Positions 26,745-36,489 of a stretch of DNA of 64,000 nt are shown in pieces. Position numbers and translations under genes: made by a program. The notes beneath the pieces are model-generated. The model was not told the DNA's origin. It saw only the letters and a list, made by a program, of their open reading frames with translations, and did no database searches. The stretch is from the NCBI GenBank assembly GCA_016875095.1, contig VGSG01000011.1:1-64000 (forward strand), given 5' to 3'. Position 1 is the stretch's first letter; every line of letters starts with the position of its first letter. The DNA comes from Deltaproteobacteria bacterium (GTDB taxonomy: Bacteria > Desulfobacterota > Desulfomonilia > Desulfomonilales > Desulfomonilaceae).

Positions 26745-27206
26745 CTAGGACTCAGATTCTTCTTGGGCCGGAGCGACTCCCACGAGCATAGCTTCGGGAA
26801 CGAGACGCGGCTCGGTTCGAAAGACCTTGAGTGGCTCTGCCCCGCGTCTCCGTACTACTTTCAGGGGCTTTGGCGCCTCGCGAACGGCCGGCACGTCTTC
26901 TTCGGCCACAACTTTCTTCACGGGTTCGCGCTTTCTTGCCGCAATTGGAGGCACGGGCTTAGGCATTGTCGCGGGCGCCGGGGGCTCAGGCGCGGGCGCC
27001 TTGGGCTCCACCTTCGGAAGCTCAGGGACAGGCGCCTTCTTTCCCGCGGGACGCCTCGCTTTTCGTGGGGCCTCGGGAGGCGCGAGAGGTTCTTCGGGCG
27101 AAATCCCGAGCGCCGGAAGCTCTGTAGAGAACTGGAGTTCAACGCGCCCGAGGCTGGGAATTTGGCGCCTCGTCATGACAGTTATCAGACCGTTCAAAGT
27201 GTTCAT
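26745..27206 (-). CDS. Pro/Ala/Lys-rich low-complexity protein
   Basis: 153 residues, no recognised family. The start at 27206 has GAGGAA nine bases upstream. A short ordered N-terminus (MNTLNGLITVMTRRQIPSLG) is followed by a proline-, alanine-, lysine- and glutamate-rich tract (about 35-120) such as KVEPKAPAPEPPAPA, then a basic segment (KPLKVVRRRG). The composition suggests a disordered linker protein. ORFs exist on the opposite strand over the same bases, so the strand is not certain. Confidence 0.4.
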   Translation of the reverse strand: MNTLNGLITVMTRRQIPSLGRVELQFSTELPALGISPEEPLAPPEAPRKARRPAGKKAPVPELPKVEPKAPAPEPPAPATMPKPVPPIAARKREPVKKVVAEEDVPAVREAPKPLKVVRRRGAEPLKVFRTEPRLVPEAMLVGVAPAQEESES

Positions 27207-27460
27207 GTCAGAGTTCCTCACCGCGACTTCGTCTCCGAGCGTTCTTCCCGCATTATCAGCCTACACTTCTCTGCGCGCCGCGCGGACACCGTAAGGCCAA
27301 GGAGAGCGCCGATAAGCCGGCACGCGTCCGTTCGATGACATCGCTTCATGGGCAAGAATGGATTGGAGCCTCTCTCCGGTTTATTGCGAACTGCAACGCA
27401 TCTGTTCGGTATGGGTTTCAGATACGGGCGGCGGCTGCCCGCAGCGGGAAGCTCTCCCCG

Positions 27461-27835
27461 TTACATGCCGCGCTGCTTTTCCTCGTTCTCTTCGTTTGTC
27501 TTGCATTCAATGCAGTGCGAGGTTACAGGCCGCGCCTTAAGCCTCTTCACGTCAATAAGCTCTCCGCAGACCTCGCAGACCCCGAACGTGCCTTCATCCA
27601 TTTTGTCCAGCGTCTTGCGAATCTTATTGATGAGCTTTCTCTCCCTGTCCCGGATTCTTAGCTCGAAGTTCCTGTCCGACTCCATCGACGCCCGGTCAGT
27701 TGGGTCCGGAAAGACGGCTTTCCCTTCGGCGCCGGTCATTTCATCCACCGTCCTGCCTGCGCCTTTCAAGAGGTCTTCCAACTGTTTCTCAAGCAGTCCC
27801 CGGAAATAATCCAGGTCGTCTCGCGTGATAGTCAT
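27461..27835 (-). CDS. dksA: DksA/TraR family zinc-finger transcription factor
   Basis: 124 residues from the ATG at 27835, which has GGAGG six bases upstream; earlier in-frame starts are less likely. An N-terminal coiled coil carries DPTDRAS at its tip, matching the DxxDxA motif that reaches the RNA polymerase secondary channel. The C-terminal finger has all four cysteines (CEVC and CIEC). DksA modulates transcription with ppGpp. No adjacent partner gene. Confidence 0.93.
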   Translation of the reverse strand: MTITRDDLDYFRGLLEKQLEDLLKGAGRTVDEMTGAEGKAVFPDPTDRASMESDRNFELRIRDRERKLINKIRKTLDKMDEGTFGVCEVCGELIDVKRLKARPVTSHCIECKTNEENEEKQRGM

Positions 27836-27978
27836 ACCGTGCCTCCGTATCGTACGAGTCCCCATGATCGGGACCCCGAGTGTCAGGATCACTCTCGGGA
27901 ACACATATTTTTAGAAGCGCTCTATCTCGTCCCGGGCGCGGTCCGGAGGCCGCGGACCGGCACATGAGCTGAAACCCT

Positions 27979-28980
27979 TCATGGGCTGAAGCGAATCTCA
28001 CCCTTCCCCAGCAGGTCGTGAAGATGAATGATGCCCGCCAGCTTCCCATTCTGCTCAACGACCACCAGCGCCGTGATCAGCTTTCTCTCCATGATTTCTA
28101 ATGCTTCGGCTGCCGTCCGATCTGGGCTTATACCCAGCGGATCGCGCGTCATGAGGTCACGGGCCGCCGCCTGCGAGATCGACCCCCGGTCGAGCAGCGC
28201 TCGTCTTAGGTCGCCGTCAGTAATGATTCCCAGCACCCGGTCGTTCTCGGTTACCAGAGCAAACCCCAGATTCGGCCCATCTATCGCGGAGAGGATCTCC
28301 CGGAGCCGCGCTTCTTCCCTCACTTCGGGGACCGCGTCCCTATCGAGCATCATATCCCTTACCTTAAGGCTGAGGCGATCTCCCAGGCTACCCGCGGGGT
28401 GATGGGCGAGGAATTCCTCCTTTTTGAAGCCTCTCCTCAACATCAGAGCAACTGCCAGAGCATCTCCCAGGGAGAGGGCCGCAGTCGTGCTCGCGGTGGG
28501 CGCCAGGTTGAACGGGCAAGCTTCCCGGGGCACCCTCACGTCCAACACCAAGTCGGCCATCCTGGCAAGCGTCGATGAAACACCGCCGGTCATCGCGATA
28601 ATCCTGGCGCCTCGCTTCTTCACCGTCGCGGCGAGAGACGTGATCTCTATGGTCTCACCGCTGTTGGATATTGCCAGGAGCGCATCGTCCCGTCCTACTA
28701 TCCCCAGATCTCCGTGGAGCCCCTCGACGGGGTGTACAAATATGGCTGGAGAACCTGTGCTGGTGAAAGTGGCCGCGATCTTTCGCCCGATGATCCCGGA
28801 CTTCCCCACGCCGGTGATGATCACGCGGCCCCGGAGCTTATAGAGGAGGTCCACACACTGATCCAGGTTCTCGTCAAGCCGGTCCATCAGCGACCGGATT
28901 CCGTCGATCTCGATCTCGAGCACTTTACGGGCTATATCAACCGCTCGTTTGCACGAGTCATAAATTGCGGGTAATTGCAT
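27979..28980 (-). CDS. kdsD: D-arabinose-5-phosphate isomerase (KdsD/KpsF family)
   Basis: 333 residues. The SIS domain (about 35-175) has [20 protein letters not shown] and [10 protein letters not shown], and HHPAGSLG follows it. Two CBS domains fill the C-terminal third. The enzyme converts ribulose-5-phosphate to arabinose-5-phosphate, the first step of Kdo synthesis for lipopolysaccharide. The ATG at 28980 lies inside the glmM 3' end (23-base overlap). The downstream genes kdsC, kdsA and lpt are not adjacent. Confidence 0.93.
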   Translation of the reverse strand: MQLPAIYDSCKRAVDIARKVLEIEIDGIRSLMDRLDENLDQCVDLLYKLRGRVIITGVGKSGIIGRKIAATFTSTGSPAIFVHPVEGLHGDLGIVGRDDALLAISNSGETIEITSLAATVKKRGARIIAMTGGVSSTLARMADLVLDVRVPREACPFNLAPTASTTAALSLGDALAVALMLRRGFKKEEFLAHHPAGSLGDRLSLKVRDMMLDRDAVPEVREEARLREILSAIDGPNLGFALVTENDRVLGIITDGDLRRALLDRGSISQAAARDLMTRDPLGISPDRTAAEALEIMERKLITALVVVEQNGKLAGIIHLHDLLGKGEIRFSP

Positions 28981-30310
28981 CGGACACCATCTCAACCACT
29001 GTTCTTACTTCCTCTTCGTCCCGGCCTTCGGCCATAACACGGCAGAGCAGTTGCGTCCCGGAAAAGCGAACGAGGAGCCGTCCACTATCCTTCAGTCGCC
29101 GTTCGCCTTCTCGTATGACCTTGGCTACCGCTGGAATCTGGTCGAGATCCCTTCGTTCCTTCACCTCCACATTCTTGAGTATCTGCGGATATTTTGTCAC
29201 GCGCGCGGCCAACTCGGAAAGCGGTCGTCCCGTCTCAATCATCACCTTCAATACCTGGAGCGCCGAGAGAATACCATCGCCCGATGTCACGTGATCGAGG
29301 AATATCAAGTGCCCGGACTGTTCGCCCCCAAAATTGAGGTCCTCGGAGCGCATGCGCTCGACCACATACCGATCCCCCACCGGCGTTCGTATGAGCTTGC
29401 CGCCCATCTCTTTCATGGCCAGGTCAAGCCCGATATTGCTCATCACGGTGGCGACAAGAGTATTTTTCCGCAGTTGCCCCTTCTCAATCATGTCCCACGC
29501 GATGAGGCCCATAATCTGGTCTCCATCCACCGCGTTTCCGTGCTCGTCCGTGAAGATCACTCGATCCGCGTCACCGTCCAAGGCTACTCCGATCCCGGCC
29601 CCAGTCTGCCTGACACGGTTGGAAATAACCTCCGGATATAGAGAACCACAGCCCGCGTTGATATTCTGGCCGTTGGGATGAACCCCGATGGCGTCTACCC
29701 GAGCCCCCAACTCCTCGAAAACCAGTGGCGCGGCTTTGTACGCGGCTCCGTTCGCGCAATCGAGCGCCATGTGGATACCGTCAAGGCTCAAGCGCCGGGG
29801 AAAAGTGTTTTTCACAAAGACCACATAACGCCCCAGCGCATCATCGATTCTGGAGGCCTTCCCCAGCCTGTCCGCGGTGGGACGAATCTCGTTGATGCTG
29901 TCCGAGAAGACCATGCGCTCGATCTCGTCTTCGAGCGCATCCGAGAGCTTGAATCCGTCTCGTCCGAAAAACTTGATCCCATTGTCCTGAAAAGGATTGT
30001 GAGAGGCAGAGATCACCGCGCCCGCGTCGCACCGCATGTTTACCGTAAGGAAAGCGATCCCGGGCGTGGGCATAGGTCCCAACAGCAGCACATTCCCGCC
30101 CATGGAGCAGATCCCCGCGGAAAGCGCGTTCTCCAGCATGTAGCAGGAGAGTCGGGTGTCCTTACCGACCAGTATCTTCTGCGAGCCCCCGTCGTGCGGC
30201 GCGGCAACGTGCGCTATCGCCCGTCCCAGCTTTAGAGCCATTTCCGCGGTCATCGGCTCTCGGTTGGCGATTCCTCGGACACCGTCAGTGCCGAATAGTC
30301 TATCTGCCAT
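28958..30310 (-). CDS. glmM: Phosphoglucosamine mutase
   Basis: 450 residues. It turns glucosamine-6-phosphate into glucosamine-1-phosphate for UDP-GlcNAc. FGTDGVRG opens the protein, [12 protein letters not shown] (about 100-111) contains the phosphorylated serine (about 103), DGDADR binds the metal, and GGEQSGH plus RFSGTQ near the end bind the sugar phosphate. GGAG precedes the ATG by four bases. Ordered glmS-glmM-kdsD on one strand with a 43-base gap to glmS. Confidence 0.96.
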   Translation of the reverse strand: MADRLFGTDGVRGIANREPMTAEMALKLGRAIAHVAAPHDGGSQKILVGKDTRLSCYMLENALSAGICSMGGNVLLLGPMPTPGIAFLTVNMRCDAGAVISASHNPFQDNGIKFFGRDGFKLSDALEDEIERMVFSDSINEIRPTADRLGKASRIDDALGRYVVFVKNTFPRRLSLDGIHMALDCANGAAYKAAPLVFEELGARVDAIGVHPNGQNINAGCGSLYPEVISNRVRQTGAGIGVALDGDADRVIFTDEHGNAVDGDQIMGLIAWDMIEKGQLRKNTLVATVMSNIGLDLAMKEMGGKLIRTPVGDRYVVERMRSEDLNFGGEQSGHLIFLDHVTSGDGILSALQVLKVMIETGRPLSELAARVTKYPQILKNVEVKERRDLDQIPAVAKVIREGERRLKDSGRLLVRFSGTQLLCRVMAEGRDEEEVRTVVEMVSDAITRNL

Positions 30311-30353
30311 AATTCTCCACGAACATCCTCAAGAACTCACGAGCCGCGGCAGG

Positions 30354-32189
30354 TCATTCCACAGTCACACTTTTGGCCAAGTTGCGCGGCTGGTCCACGT
30401 CCGTTCCCTTGAAATCGGCTATGTGATAGGCCAGGAGCTGCAAAGGAAGCGTCAAGACGATCGCTGTCAGATACTCGTTGCTCGACGGAACAGTCACTAC
30501 GTCTTGAGTCATGGTTTGCACAACCGGATCGCCCACTCCCGCGGAAAATACCAGCAGGATTCCTCCCCTGCTCCGCACCTCTTCCATATTACCGAGCATC
30601 TTTTCGTACACTCGATCTCTACTGAGGATCGCGACCACAGGCATCTCCTCGCTAATCAGGGCGATGGGGCCGTGCTTCATCTCTCCCCCCGCGTAGGCCT
30701 CCGCATGGATGTACGAGATCTCCTTCAGCTTGAGCGCCCCTTCGTATGCGATCGCGGTATTGATCCCTCGTCCCAGGTATAGAAAGCTGGTGTGCGCCTC
30801 GTAACGCCGCGCCATCTTCGCCAGTTGCGTCGAGGTCTCTAATGCCTGCTCCATCATTCCGGGTAGCCTCACCAGGTCTGCCAGCAGATCTCGCATCCGC
30901 TGCTCATCCAGAAGCCCCCTGCGCTTCCCCAGGTAGAGCGCGAGAAGGTAAAGAACCGCGATCTGAGTCGTAAAAGCCTTGGTGGACGCGACACCAATTT
31001 CCGGGCCCGCGTGGGTGTATATGACCCCGTGACTCGCCAGCCGGGAAAGGCTCGAGCCGATTACATTGCAAATCGCGACAACCTTTCCGCCTCGAACAGC
31101 TCCCTCCTTGGTCGCGGCTATGGTGTCCGCTGTCTCACCGGACTGGCTGATGCTCACGATGAGAGTTCCTTCCTCAACAATGGGGTCTCGATAGCGGAAT
31201 TCGCTGGCCAGATCAACTTCCACGGGTATGCGGGTCAAGGACTCGATGATGCGGCGGCCCACCAGGCCCGCGTGAAAGCTCGTCCCACAGGCGATGATCA
31301 CAATGCGCCTGAGTTTCATGACTTCTTCATCGGAGATGGTCAGTCCGTCCAGGTACACTTCGCCTTTCTCTTCGGATATCCTCCCGCGGAACGTATCCGT
31401 AACGGCCCGGGGTTGCTCGAAGATCTCTTTGAGCATGAAATGCTTGTACCCGCCCTTCTCAGCCATCACCGGATTCATGTCCACCGTGTGGACTTCCTTG
31501 GTTACCGCCATACCATCGAAATTGTAGAAATCCGCGCCGGTTGACCTAATCGCCACAATCTCGCGATCGTCCATGAATACCATGCGCTGAGTATGGTTGA
31601 GTATCGCGGGCGCATCAGAAGCCAGGAACGTTCCGTTCTCACCGAATCCGACGATGAGGGGACACTCGTTTCGCATGCCGTAAAGAATCCCGGGCCGGTC
31701 CTCGATGAGCACTCCGACCGCAAAAGAACCCTTAAGCTCGTTGCACGTTCTCCTGATAGCCTCCAGCGGCTCAAGCCCGTCTTCGAGGAGTTTATTCACG
31801 AGTTGCGCGATGACCTCTGTATCGGTCTCGGATGCGAAAACCTTTCCCGCGGCGGTTAGGGCGCCCTTAATCTCCAGGTAATTCTCGATGATACCATTGT
31901 GCACTACGACAGCTCTCCCCGCGCGGTGCGGGTGGGCATTGGTCTCGGAAGGTCTGCCATGAGTGGCCCAGCGCGTGTGGCCTATTCCAACGGTCCCGGA
32001 TAGCGCGCACGCTCCGAGCAGGGCTTCGAGTGAGGCTATCTTACCTTTGGCCCTGACGATCTCGAATTGCCCGTCCTCATTTACCGCGATGCCCGCAGAA
32101 TCGTACCCTCGGTATTCGAGGCGCTTGAGGCCGTCAATTAAGATCGAACATGCCGGGAGAGCGCCGACGTAACCAACGATACCGCACAT
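30354..32189 (-). CDS. glmS: Glutamine-fructose-6-phosphate aminotransferase (isomerizing)
   Basis: 611 residues. It makes glucosamine-6-phosphate from fructose-6-phosphate and glutamine. MCGIVGYVG gives the N-terminal nucleophilic cysteine, with HTRWATHG and an NTN glutaminase fold to about 240. The C-terminal half has two SIS domains (VSISQSGETADT, KLKEISYIHAEAYAGGEMKHG). It ends with DQPRNLAKSVTVE, the usual catalytic tail. A promoter lies 33-60 bases upstream. No glmS ribozyme fits in that short leader. Confidence 0.97.
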   Translation of the reverse strand: MCGIVGYVGALPACSILIDGLKRLEYRGYDSAGIAVNEDGQFEIVRAKGKIASLEALLGACALSGTVGIGHTRWATHGRPSETNAHPHRAGRAVVVHNGIIENYLEIKGALTAAGKVFASETDTEVIAQLVNKLLEDGLEPLEAIRRTCNELKGSFAVGVLIEDRPGILYGMRNECPLIVGFGENGTFLASDAPAILNHTQRMVFMDDREIVAIRSTGADFYNFDGMAVTKEVHTVDMNPVMAEKGGYKHFMLKEIFEQPRAVTDTFRGRISEEKGEVYLDGLTISDEEVMKLRRIVIIACGTSFHAGLVGRRIIESLTRIPVEVDLASEFRYRDPIVEEGTLIVSISQSGETADTIAATKEGAVRGGKVVAICNVIGSSLSRLASHGVIYTHAGPEIGVASTKAFTTQIAVLYLLALYLGKRRGLLDEQRMRDLLADLVRLPGMMEQALETSTQLAKMARRYEAHTSFLYLGRGINTAIAYEGALKLKEISYIHAEAYAGGEMKHGPIALISEEMPVVAILSRDRVYEKMLGNMEEVRSRGGILLVFSAGVGDPVVQTMTQDVVTVPSSNEYLTAIVLTLPLQLLAYHIADFKGTDVDQPRNLAKSVTVE

Positions 32190-32222
32190 GAGCCTTGCTC
32201 CGGGCTACTTAATAAATTTGTT

Positions 32223-32251
32223 AGTTTAGCACATCGCTTAGCCGGTCACAA
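32223..32251 (-). promoter_or_regulatory. Promoter for glmS-glmM-kdsD
   Basis: On the minus strand TTGTGA (32246-32251) and TAAACT (32223-32228) are separated by 17 bases. The start would fall near 32216, about 27 bases before the glmS ATG. Confidence 0.6.
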
Positions 32252-32314
32252 CTTTTACCAGCGCGTGTCAAAGGGATCTGCCCTCCACGGAGATTCCGCG
32301 CCGCACAATTGGAG

Positions 32315-32343
32315 TTGACGCGGTTTCCGTCGGATCGTATTTT
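32315..32343 (+). promoter_or_regulatory. Promoter for the PHP-domain gene
   Basis: -35 TTGACG (32315-32320), 17-base spacer, -10 TATTTT (32338-32343). The start would lie about 20 bases before the ATG at 32371, which favours that start over the GTG at 32356. Confidence 0.6.
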
Positions 32344-32370
32344 CTACCTGCCCTTGTGAGGCCGCTGATC

Positions 32371-33243
32371 ATGATTGACCTGCACGTTCATACCACAAGC
32401 TCCGATGGAACCCTCACCGCGGATGAGGTTGTGGCTTTGGCCGGGGCCATTGGATTGCGGGCAATCGCGGTGACTGACCACGACACAGTGGCCGGCGTAT
32501 GTGAAGCAAAGCAAGCGGGTGAGCGGATCGGTTTGGAGGTGGTCTCCGGAGTGGAGATCAGCGCCCAATCCGACCGAGGCATACTGCACGTTCTCGGCTA
32601 TTTCGTGCAACCGGATCACCCTGAACTGATCGAAACGCTGGACTCCCTTCGACAGGGGCGTGAGGAACGGACCCCAAAGATCCTCACAAAGCTTCGTGGG
32701 CTCAGGGTCGCCGTATCCTTGGAAGAGGTGAACGAGGAAGCGGCAGGCGGTGTGCCGGGGCGACCTCACATCGCCCGCGTGCTTAAACGCAAGAACTACG
32801 TGGGAACTCTCCAAGAAGCCTTTGACCGGTACCTCAAGAGAGGGGCCGCGGCGTATGTGCAAAAGAGAAAGCTCCAGCCTGATGAGGCTCTGCGAATCAT
32901 CAGAGCGGCTGGAGGAATCCCGGTGATGGCTCACCCGTACTCTCTGCTGGGCAGGGGAGCGAGCGCCTTGGAAGCGTTGATAAAGCGGCTCATTCCCTTG
33001 GGTTTGCTTGGTATCGAGGCGTATTACCCAAAGCACACGCCCGAGCAGACTGAGCTTTTTCTGGAACTCGCTCGAAAACACGGTCTGCTGATCAGCGGAG
33101 GGACCGACTTCCACGGCGCCAACAAGCCGGACATCGAGTTGGGAGTAATCCCGGGGCATTCTCCTTTGCCCTATTCATTGCTGGAAAGGCTCAAGGAGGC
33201 TCGGGAGCAAGAGAAAGAAATCCTCGAGCTATTCGCTAACTAA
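32371..33243 (+). CDS. PHP-domain phosphoesterase (YciV/RNase AM-like)
   Basis: 290 residues. The metal-binding PHP motifs are all visible: DLHVHTTSSDGTL at the start, VTDHDT, GVEIS, AHPY and GGTDFHG with following residues. The family includes 3',5'-nucleoside bisphosphate phosphatases and the 5'-3' exoribonuclease RNase AM; the layout with an inserted domain at about 110-170 matches this group. GAGG is nine bases before the ATG at 32371. It precedes a phosphatase-superfamily gene, with a gap of 129 bases. Confidence 0.9.
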   Translation: MIDLHVHTTSSDGTLTADEVVALAGAIGLRAIAVTDHDTVAGVCEAKQAGERIGLEVVSGVEISAQSDRGILHVLGYFVQPDHPELIETLDSLRQGREERTPKILTKLRGLRVAVSLEEVNEEAAGGVPGRPHIARVLKRKNYVGTLQEAFDRYLKRGAAAYVQKRKLQPDEALRIIRAAGGIPVMAHPYSLLGRGASALEALIKRLIPLGLLGIEAYYPKHTPEQTELFLELARKHGLLISGGTDFHGANKPDIELGVIPGHSPLPYSLLERLKEAREQEKEILELFAN

Positions 33244-33372
33244 TCGGCAAAAGGGAGCCCGCGGTGACGCGGGGCGCCATTGATTTCTTGGGTTACGGCC
33301 GCTGAACTAATCCGCGCTCCCCTACGAATGCTCGACGCAGCTTCCGGCTCTCTTCACAGGACGACTTTGCTC

Positions 33373-34686
33373 ATGACTTTCAAGGGAAAGGTGGCTGTGT
33401 TCGGCTTGGACGGGGCGCCGCACGGCCTCTTGGCGGAATACTTCGCGGCCGGCGTCATGCCGCAATTGGGAGAGATGGCTCGCACAGGATCTTTTCAGCG
33501 CATGGAGACGGACCTTCCGCCGGTCTCTTCAGTAGCCTGGACCTCGTTCATGACCGGTGAGAATCCCGGGCGGCACGGTATTTTCGGATTCACCGACGTG
33601 GACGAGAATGGGGCTCTTAGATTTCCGTCTTTCGACGATATCCGCCGTCCCGCGGTGTGGCGCAAGGCGCCGCACATCAAATCCCTCATAATCAACCTGC
33701 CTTTCACGTACCCCGCCCGGCCGCTTCATGGTGTGTTGATTTCGGGTTTTGTGGCTCCGCTGTTCGAGCGGGCAGTATACCCGGAATCGCTCATCCCGTG
33801 GTTGAAGTCCTTGGACTATCGCACCGACGTGGACTGCGTCCGCGGGCGCGCCGACAGACGTGGGCTAATCGTGGAACTCTTCGAGCATATGAACACCCTC
33901 GAGAAGGTGACCCTCTCTCTCGTTAAGTCTCAGCCCTGGGACCTCTGCATCGTGGTCATCACGGGAACGGATCGGCTGCATCACTTCTTCTTCGATGCGG
34001 CGAACGACCTGGAACACCCGTTTCACGGGGACTTCGCGGATTACTATCGAAGGGTGGACGGTTTTTTCGGTCGGTTTCGGGAATCGGTGTCCGCGACCGC
34101 GCGACTGATCGCGCTCTCCGACCATGGATTTACGAGGCTCAAGACTCAAGTCTATGTCAATTATCTCCTCCATTCAATGGGTTATCTGACGTCGGGACCC
34201 AGGGCCGCAAAAGAGCCCCGTGATTTGCATCCTCGAACGAAGGCATTCGCTCTTGATCCGGGCCGAATCTACATCAACAGCCGAGACCGGTTCAAAGCGG
34301 GGGTGATCCTCCCCAATGAAAGGAAATCGCTTCGCGCCAAGCTCAAGGAGGAGTTTGCGCAAGTACGGCTCAAGGACATCGGGCTGACATCGTCCGACCT
34401 AGAAGACTCACCTGAAGATCGGCTCTTCGACAGAGTCTTCGCAACAGAAGAAGTCTATCACGGTGAGAGCGTGCGCTTCGCGCCCGATCTGGTCTTGGTT
34501 CCGAGAAGAGGGTATGATCTGAAAGCCGCCCTGGACGCGGATACGCCCAGCGGGAAGGACATTTTCACCGGAACACACACCCATGACGACGCGTTCCTCA
34601 TTTCAGACGATCTCTCTTTGCCCGAGCGATTGCCTCGTCCGAGCATTCGTGACGTTGCTGAGGTCATCGAGCGGAACTTGATGTAA
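33373..34686 (+). CDS. Alkaline-phosphatase-superfamily phosphodiesterase/nucleotide pyrophosphatase-like protein
   Basis: 437 residues. The start VAVFGLDGAPHGLL holds the first metal aspartate; PPVSSVAWTSFMTGENPGRHGIFGF contains the candidate nucleophile in the Thr/Ser-rich segment; TGTDRLHHFFFDA and SDHGF bind the second metal, and GTHTHDDAF the last histidine. This is the type I phosphodiesterase pattern widespread in archaea and deep-branching bacteria. Substrate unknown. No signal peptide is seen. The ATG at 33373 is preferred to a TTG 93 bases earlier since the family starts there. Confidence 0.85.
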   Translation: MTFKGKVAVFGLDGAPHGLLAEYFAAGVMPQLGEMARTGSFQRMETDLPPVSSVAWTSFMTGENPGRHGIFGFTDVDENGALRFPSFDDIRRPAVWRKAPHIKSLIINLPFTYPARPLHGVLISGFVAPLFERAVYPESLIPWLKSLDYRTDVDCVRGRADRRGLIVELFEHMNTLEKVTLSLVKSQPWDLCIVVITGTDRLHHFFFDAANDLEHPFHGDFADYYRRVDGFFGRFRESVSATARLIALSDHGFTRLKTQVYVNYLLHSMGYLTSGPRAAKEPRDLHPRTKAFALDPGRIYINSRDRFKAGVILPNERKSLRAKLKEEFAQVRLKDIGLTSSDLEDSPEDRLFDRVFATEEVYHGESVRFAPDLVLVPRRGYDLKAALDADTPSGKDIFTGTHTHDDAFLISDDLSLPERLPRPSIRDVAEVIERNLM

Positions 34687-34739
34687 GATCCTCGGCTGAA
34701 GGAATAGCCTTCGTAGGAGGACCCGCAGAAAAGGCACCG

Positions 34740-35231
34740 ATGCTTAACGTTGTGCTCGTCAATCCGGAAATACCCCCCAATACGGGCAATATCGGCAGGC
34801 TCTGCTGCGCGGTGGGCGCGACCCTGCACCTGATCAAGCCCCTGGGTTTCAGCTTATCCGACAGGGCCTTGAAAAGGGCCGGCCTGGACTATTGGGACAA
34901 ATTGGACTTAGTGGTGTGGGATGATCTGGAAACCTATCTGAGGCAGGTCGAAGAGCAAAGGCTTGTCCTTACCAGCAGTAGGCAAGGGCGACTTTACTGT
35001 CGCGTGCGATACTCGGACGGAGATCACTTGCTTTTCGGCCCTGAGACTTCCGGGCTCCCGCCCGATCTCTTCGTTCGTTTTCCCCGGCGCGTGGCCCGTA
35101 TCCCAATCGATCACAGCAAGGTGCGCAGTCTCAATCTCTCAACTTCCGCCGGTATCGTAGTCTTCGAAGCGCTGAGGCAGGCCCGCCTTTTCCCTCGCGA
35201 GCAAGGCGCGCCTCGCTCCGCCCGGACTTAG
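34740..35231 (+). CDS. trmL: tRNA (cytidine/uridine-34-2'-O)-methyltransferase TrmL
   Basis: 163 residues, a minimal SPOUT protein. It has VLVNPEIPPNTGNIGRLC at the start, HLIKPLGFSLSDRALKRAGLDYW, FGPETSGLP, and VRSLNLSTSAGIVVFEALRQ at the end, which together distinguish TrmL from other SpoU enzymes. It methylates the wobble ribose of certain tRNA-Leu in E. coli. AAGG precedes the ATG. It follows the phosphodiesterase gene by 53 bases. Confidence 0.94.
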   Translation: MLNVVLVNPEIPPNTGNIGRLCCAVGATLHLIKPLGFSLSDRALKRAGLDYWDKLDLVVWDDLETYLRQVEEQRLVLTSSRQGRLYCRVRYSDGDHLLFGPETSGLPPDLFVRFPRRVARIPIDHSKVRSLNLSTSAGIVVFEALRQARLFPREQGAPRSART

Positions 35232-35357
35232 AAAGCCAATTCCTCTTCAGACTCTCCGCGTCCCGAAAGAGGGGGGAAAACATTCGGCGCATGAAAGCGC
35301 ATTCTTAATACCGGCTCGCTTTCAAACGGTGAGAATGTCGTCGGACCGGCGCCCAGG

Positions 35358-35744
35358 TCAGCGGGGCCCGCGACCCTTTGGATTGCGGCTATCGCCGCTG
35401 AGAATTCCACGCACCGTGCGCACCAACTCTTTCAGATCTCCGGATTTCACGACATACGCGTCGATTGAGCTGTTTTGGGGCGCGTTTTCCGGATAGGGGT
35501 AGGCGGAACTGATAACCACGGGGATTCTTAGATTAAGCAACCGGAATTCCTGGAGGAATCCGCGCCCCCCCATCCCCGGCATCTTGAGGTCGAGAATGAT
35601 GAGATCGGGGGCTACATGCCGCAATAGCCTGAGAGCCTCTTCTCCGCTGGAGGCCTGAACTATCTCGTACCCGTAATCCTCAAAGACCTCCTTGTACAGG
35701 ATACGAACAACGTTCTCATCCTCCACATGAAGGATCAGAGGCAT
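35358..35744 (-). CDS. Single-domain response regulator
   Basis: 128 residues consisting only of a receiver domain. The acidic pocket is VEDEN, the phospho-acceptor aspartate is at about 52 in LILDLKMPGMGG, the switch serine is in VVISSAYPYP, and the lysine is in VVKSGD (about 104). There is no output domain, so it would act by binding another protein, as CheY or Spo0F do. No kinase is adjacent; the nearest is the REC-PAS-kinase at 40163-41695. Confidence 0.9.
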   Translation of the reverse strand: MPLILHVEDENVVRILYKEVFEDYGYEIVQASSGEEALRLLRHVAPDLIILDLKMPGMGGRGFLQEFRLLNLRIPVVISSAYPYPENAPQNSSIDAYVVKSGDLKELVRTVRGILSGDSRNPKGRGPR

Positions 35745-35921
35745 ACTCTCCTCCCGGAGCTAGTCTAGATCCTGAGACGACGTGACGCAAGAAGTATATT
35801 CGGCATGACGAAGAAGAGTTCGGATGACTTCGCTGACAAGGGGTCGGCTCAGAGTCCCCGGGAAGCTTGGCCCTCCTTGGCGAAACCGCGACCGGCCGGT
35901 TCGGTTCGAAAAGGGGGGCGT

Positions 35922-36431
35922 TCATTTCGCCTTCCTTGTTTCCTCACATTCGGGCTTGACCGTGTTCTTCTTGGAGGGATCCACCAGCAGTTTGTCCTTC
36001 ATGAAGCTGCGACCGATCAGCATCTTGGTCCGGAAGCGACTACGGTCGACCAGGTTGACTTCAATTTCTTTGTACACATTTCCGAGGCATACTCCCAGCA
36101 TAACCGCCGGCCTTTTCTGGGGCCGATCATCGGGCCTCTTAATTCTGGCCACCCTGGCAAGTTCCCGTTCCAGCGTGATTCGATCGCCCTCAGCGTTCAC
36201 CACATCGAACCGCACCCAGCGCTCACCGCCGCGCTTGAACCGAGATATGTTCTCCGCGTGCAGCGAGGAGTGGTCAGCGCCGGTGTCGAGCTTGGCTTCG
36301 AGCGACATGCCACCCGGAGTGATCTTGACCTCCTCGACTAATCCAACGACAATCCGGTTGTCCGCTGTGGCTGAAGCGGCTCCGACGGCCAAGAGAGCCA
36401 ACCCGAACACCACGGACCGGGTGATCTTCAT
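35922..36431 (-). CDS. Exported retropepsin-like protein (Zn_protease/RimK-associated family), copy 1
   Basis: 169 residues. A signal peptide (MKITRSVVFGLALLAVGAASATA) is followed by AKLDTGADHSSLHA at about 47-60, the aspartic-protease DTG hallmark. CLGNVYKEIEVNLVDRSRF and LIGRSFM follow, the second strand pair of the fold. This is the ATP-dependent-zinc-protease family whose members behave as retropepsin-like domains; activity has seldom been shown. It lies 58 bases downstream of a paralogue with the same plan, so the pair arose by tandem duplication and are probably co-transcribed. Confidence 0.8.
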   Translation of the reverse strand: MKITRSVVFGLALLAVGAASATADNRIVVGLVEEVKITPGGMSLEAKLDTGADHSSLHAENISRFKRGGERWVRFDVVNAEGDRITLERELARVARIKRPDDRPQKRPAVMLGVCLGNVYKEIEVNLVDRSRFRTKMLIGRSFMKDKLLVDPSKKNTVKPECEETRKAK

Positions 36432-36489
36432 GCGTTCCTATTCCTTATGTCAGGCGCCGAGGACCGCAACAAACGGACCAATGTCCGAA

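Noticed and set aside
26827-27294. A plus-strand Gly/Ser/Ala-rich ORF of 155 codons
   Set aside because: It is opposite the Pro/Ala-rich ORF and has no start signal; the glycine-rich reading is typical of a reverse-complement shadow. Neither strand is certain.
32190-32352. A possible glmS ribozyme or riboswitch upstream of glmS
   Set aside because: The predicted promoter leaves only about 27 bases of leader, too short for the ribozyme, and no matching core was seen.
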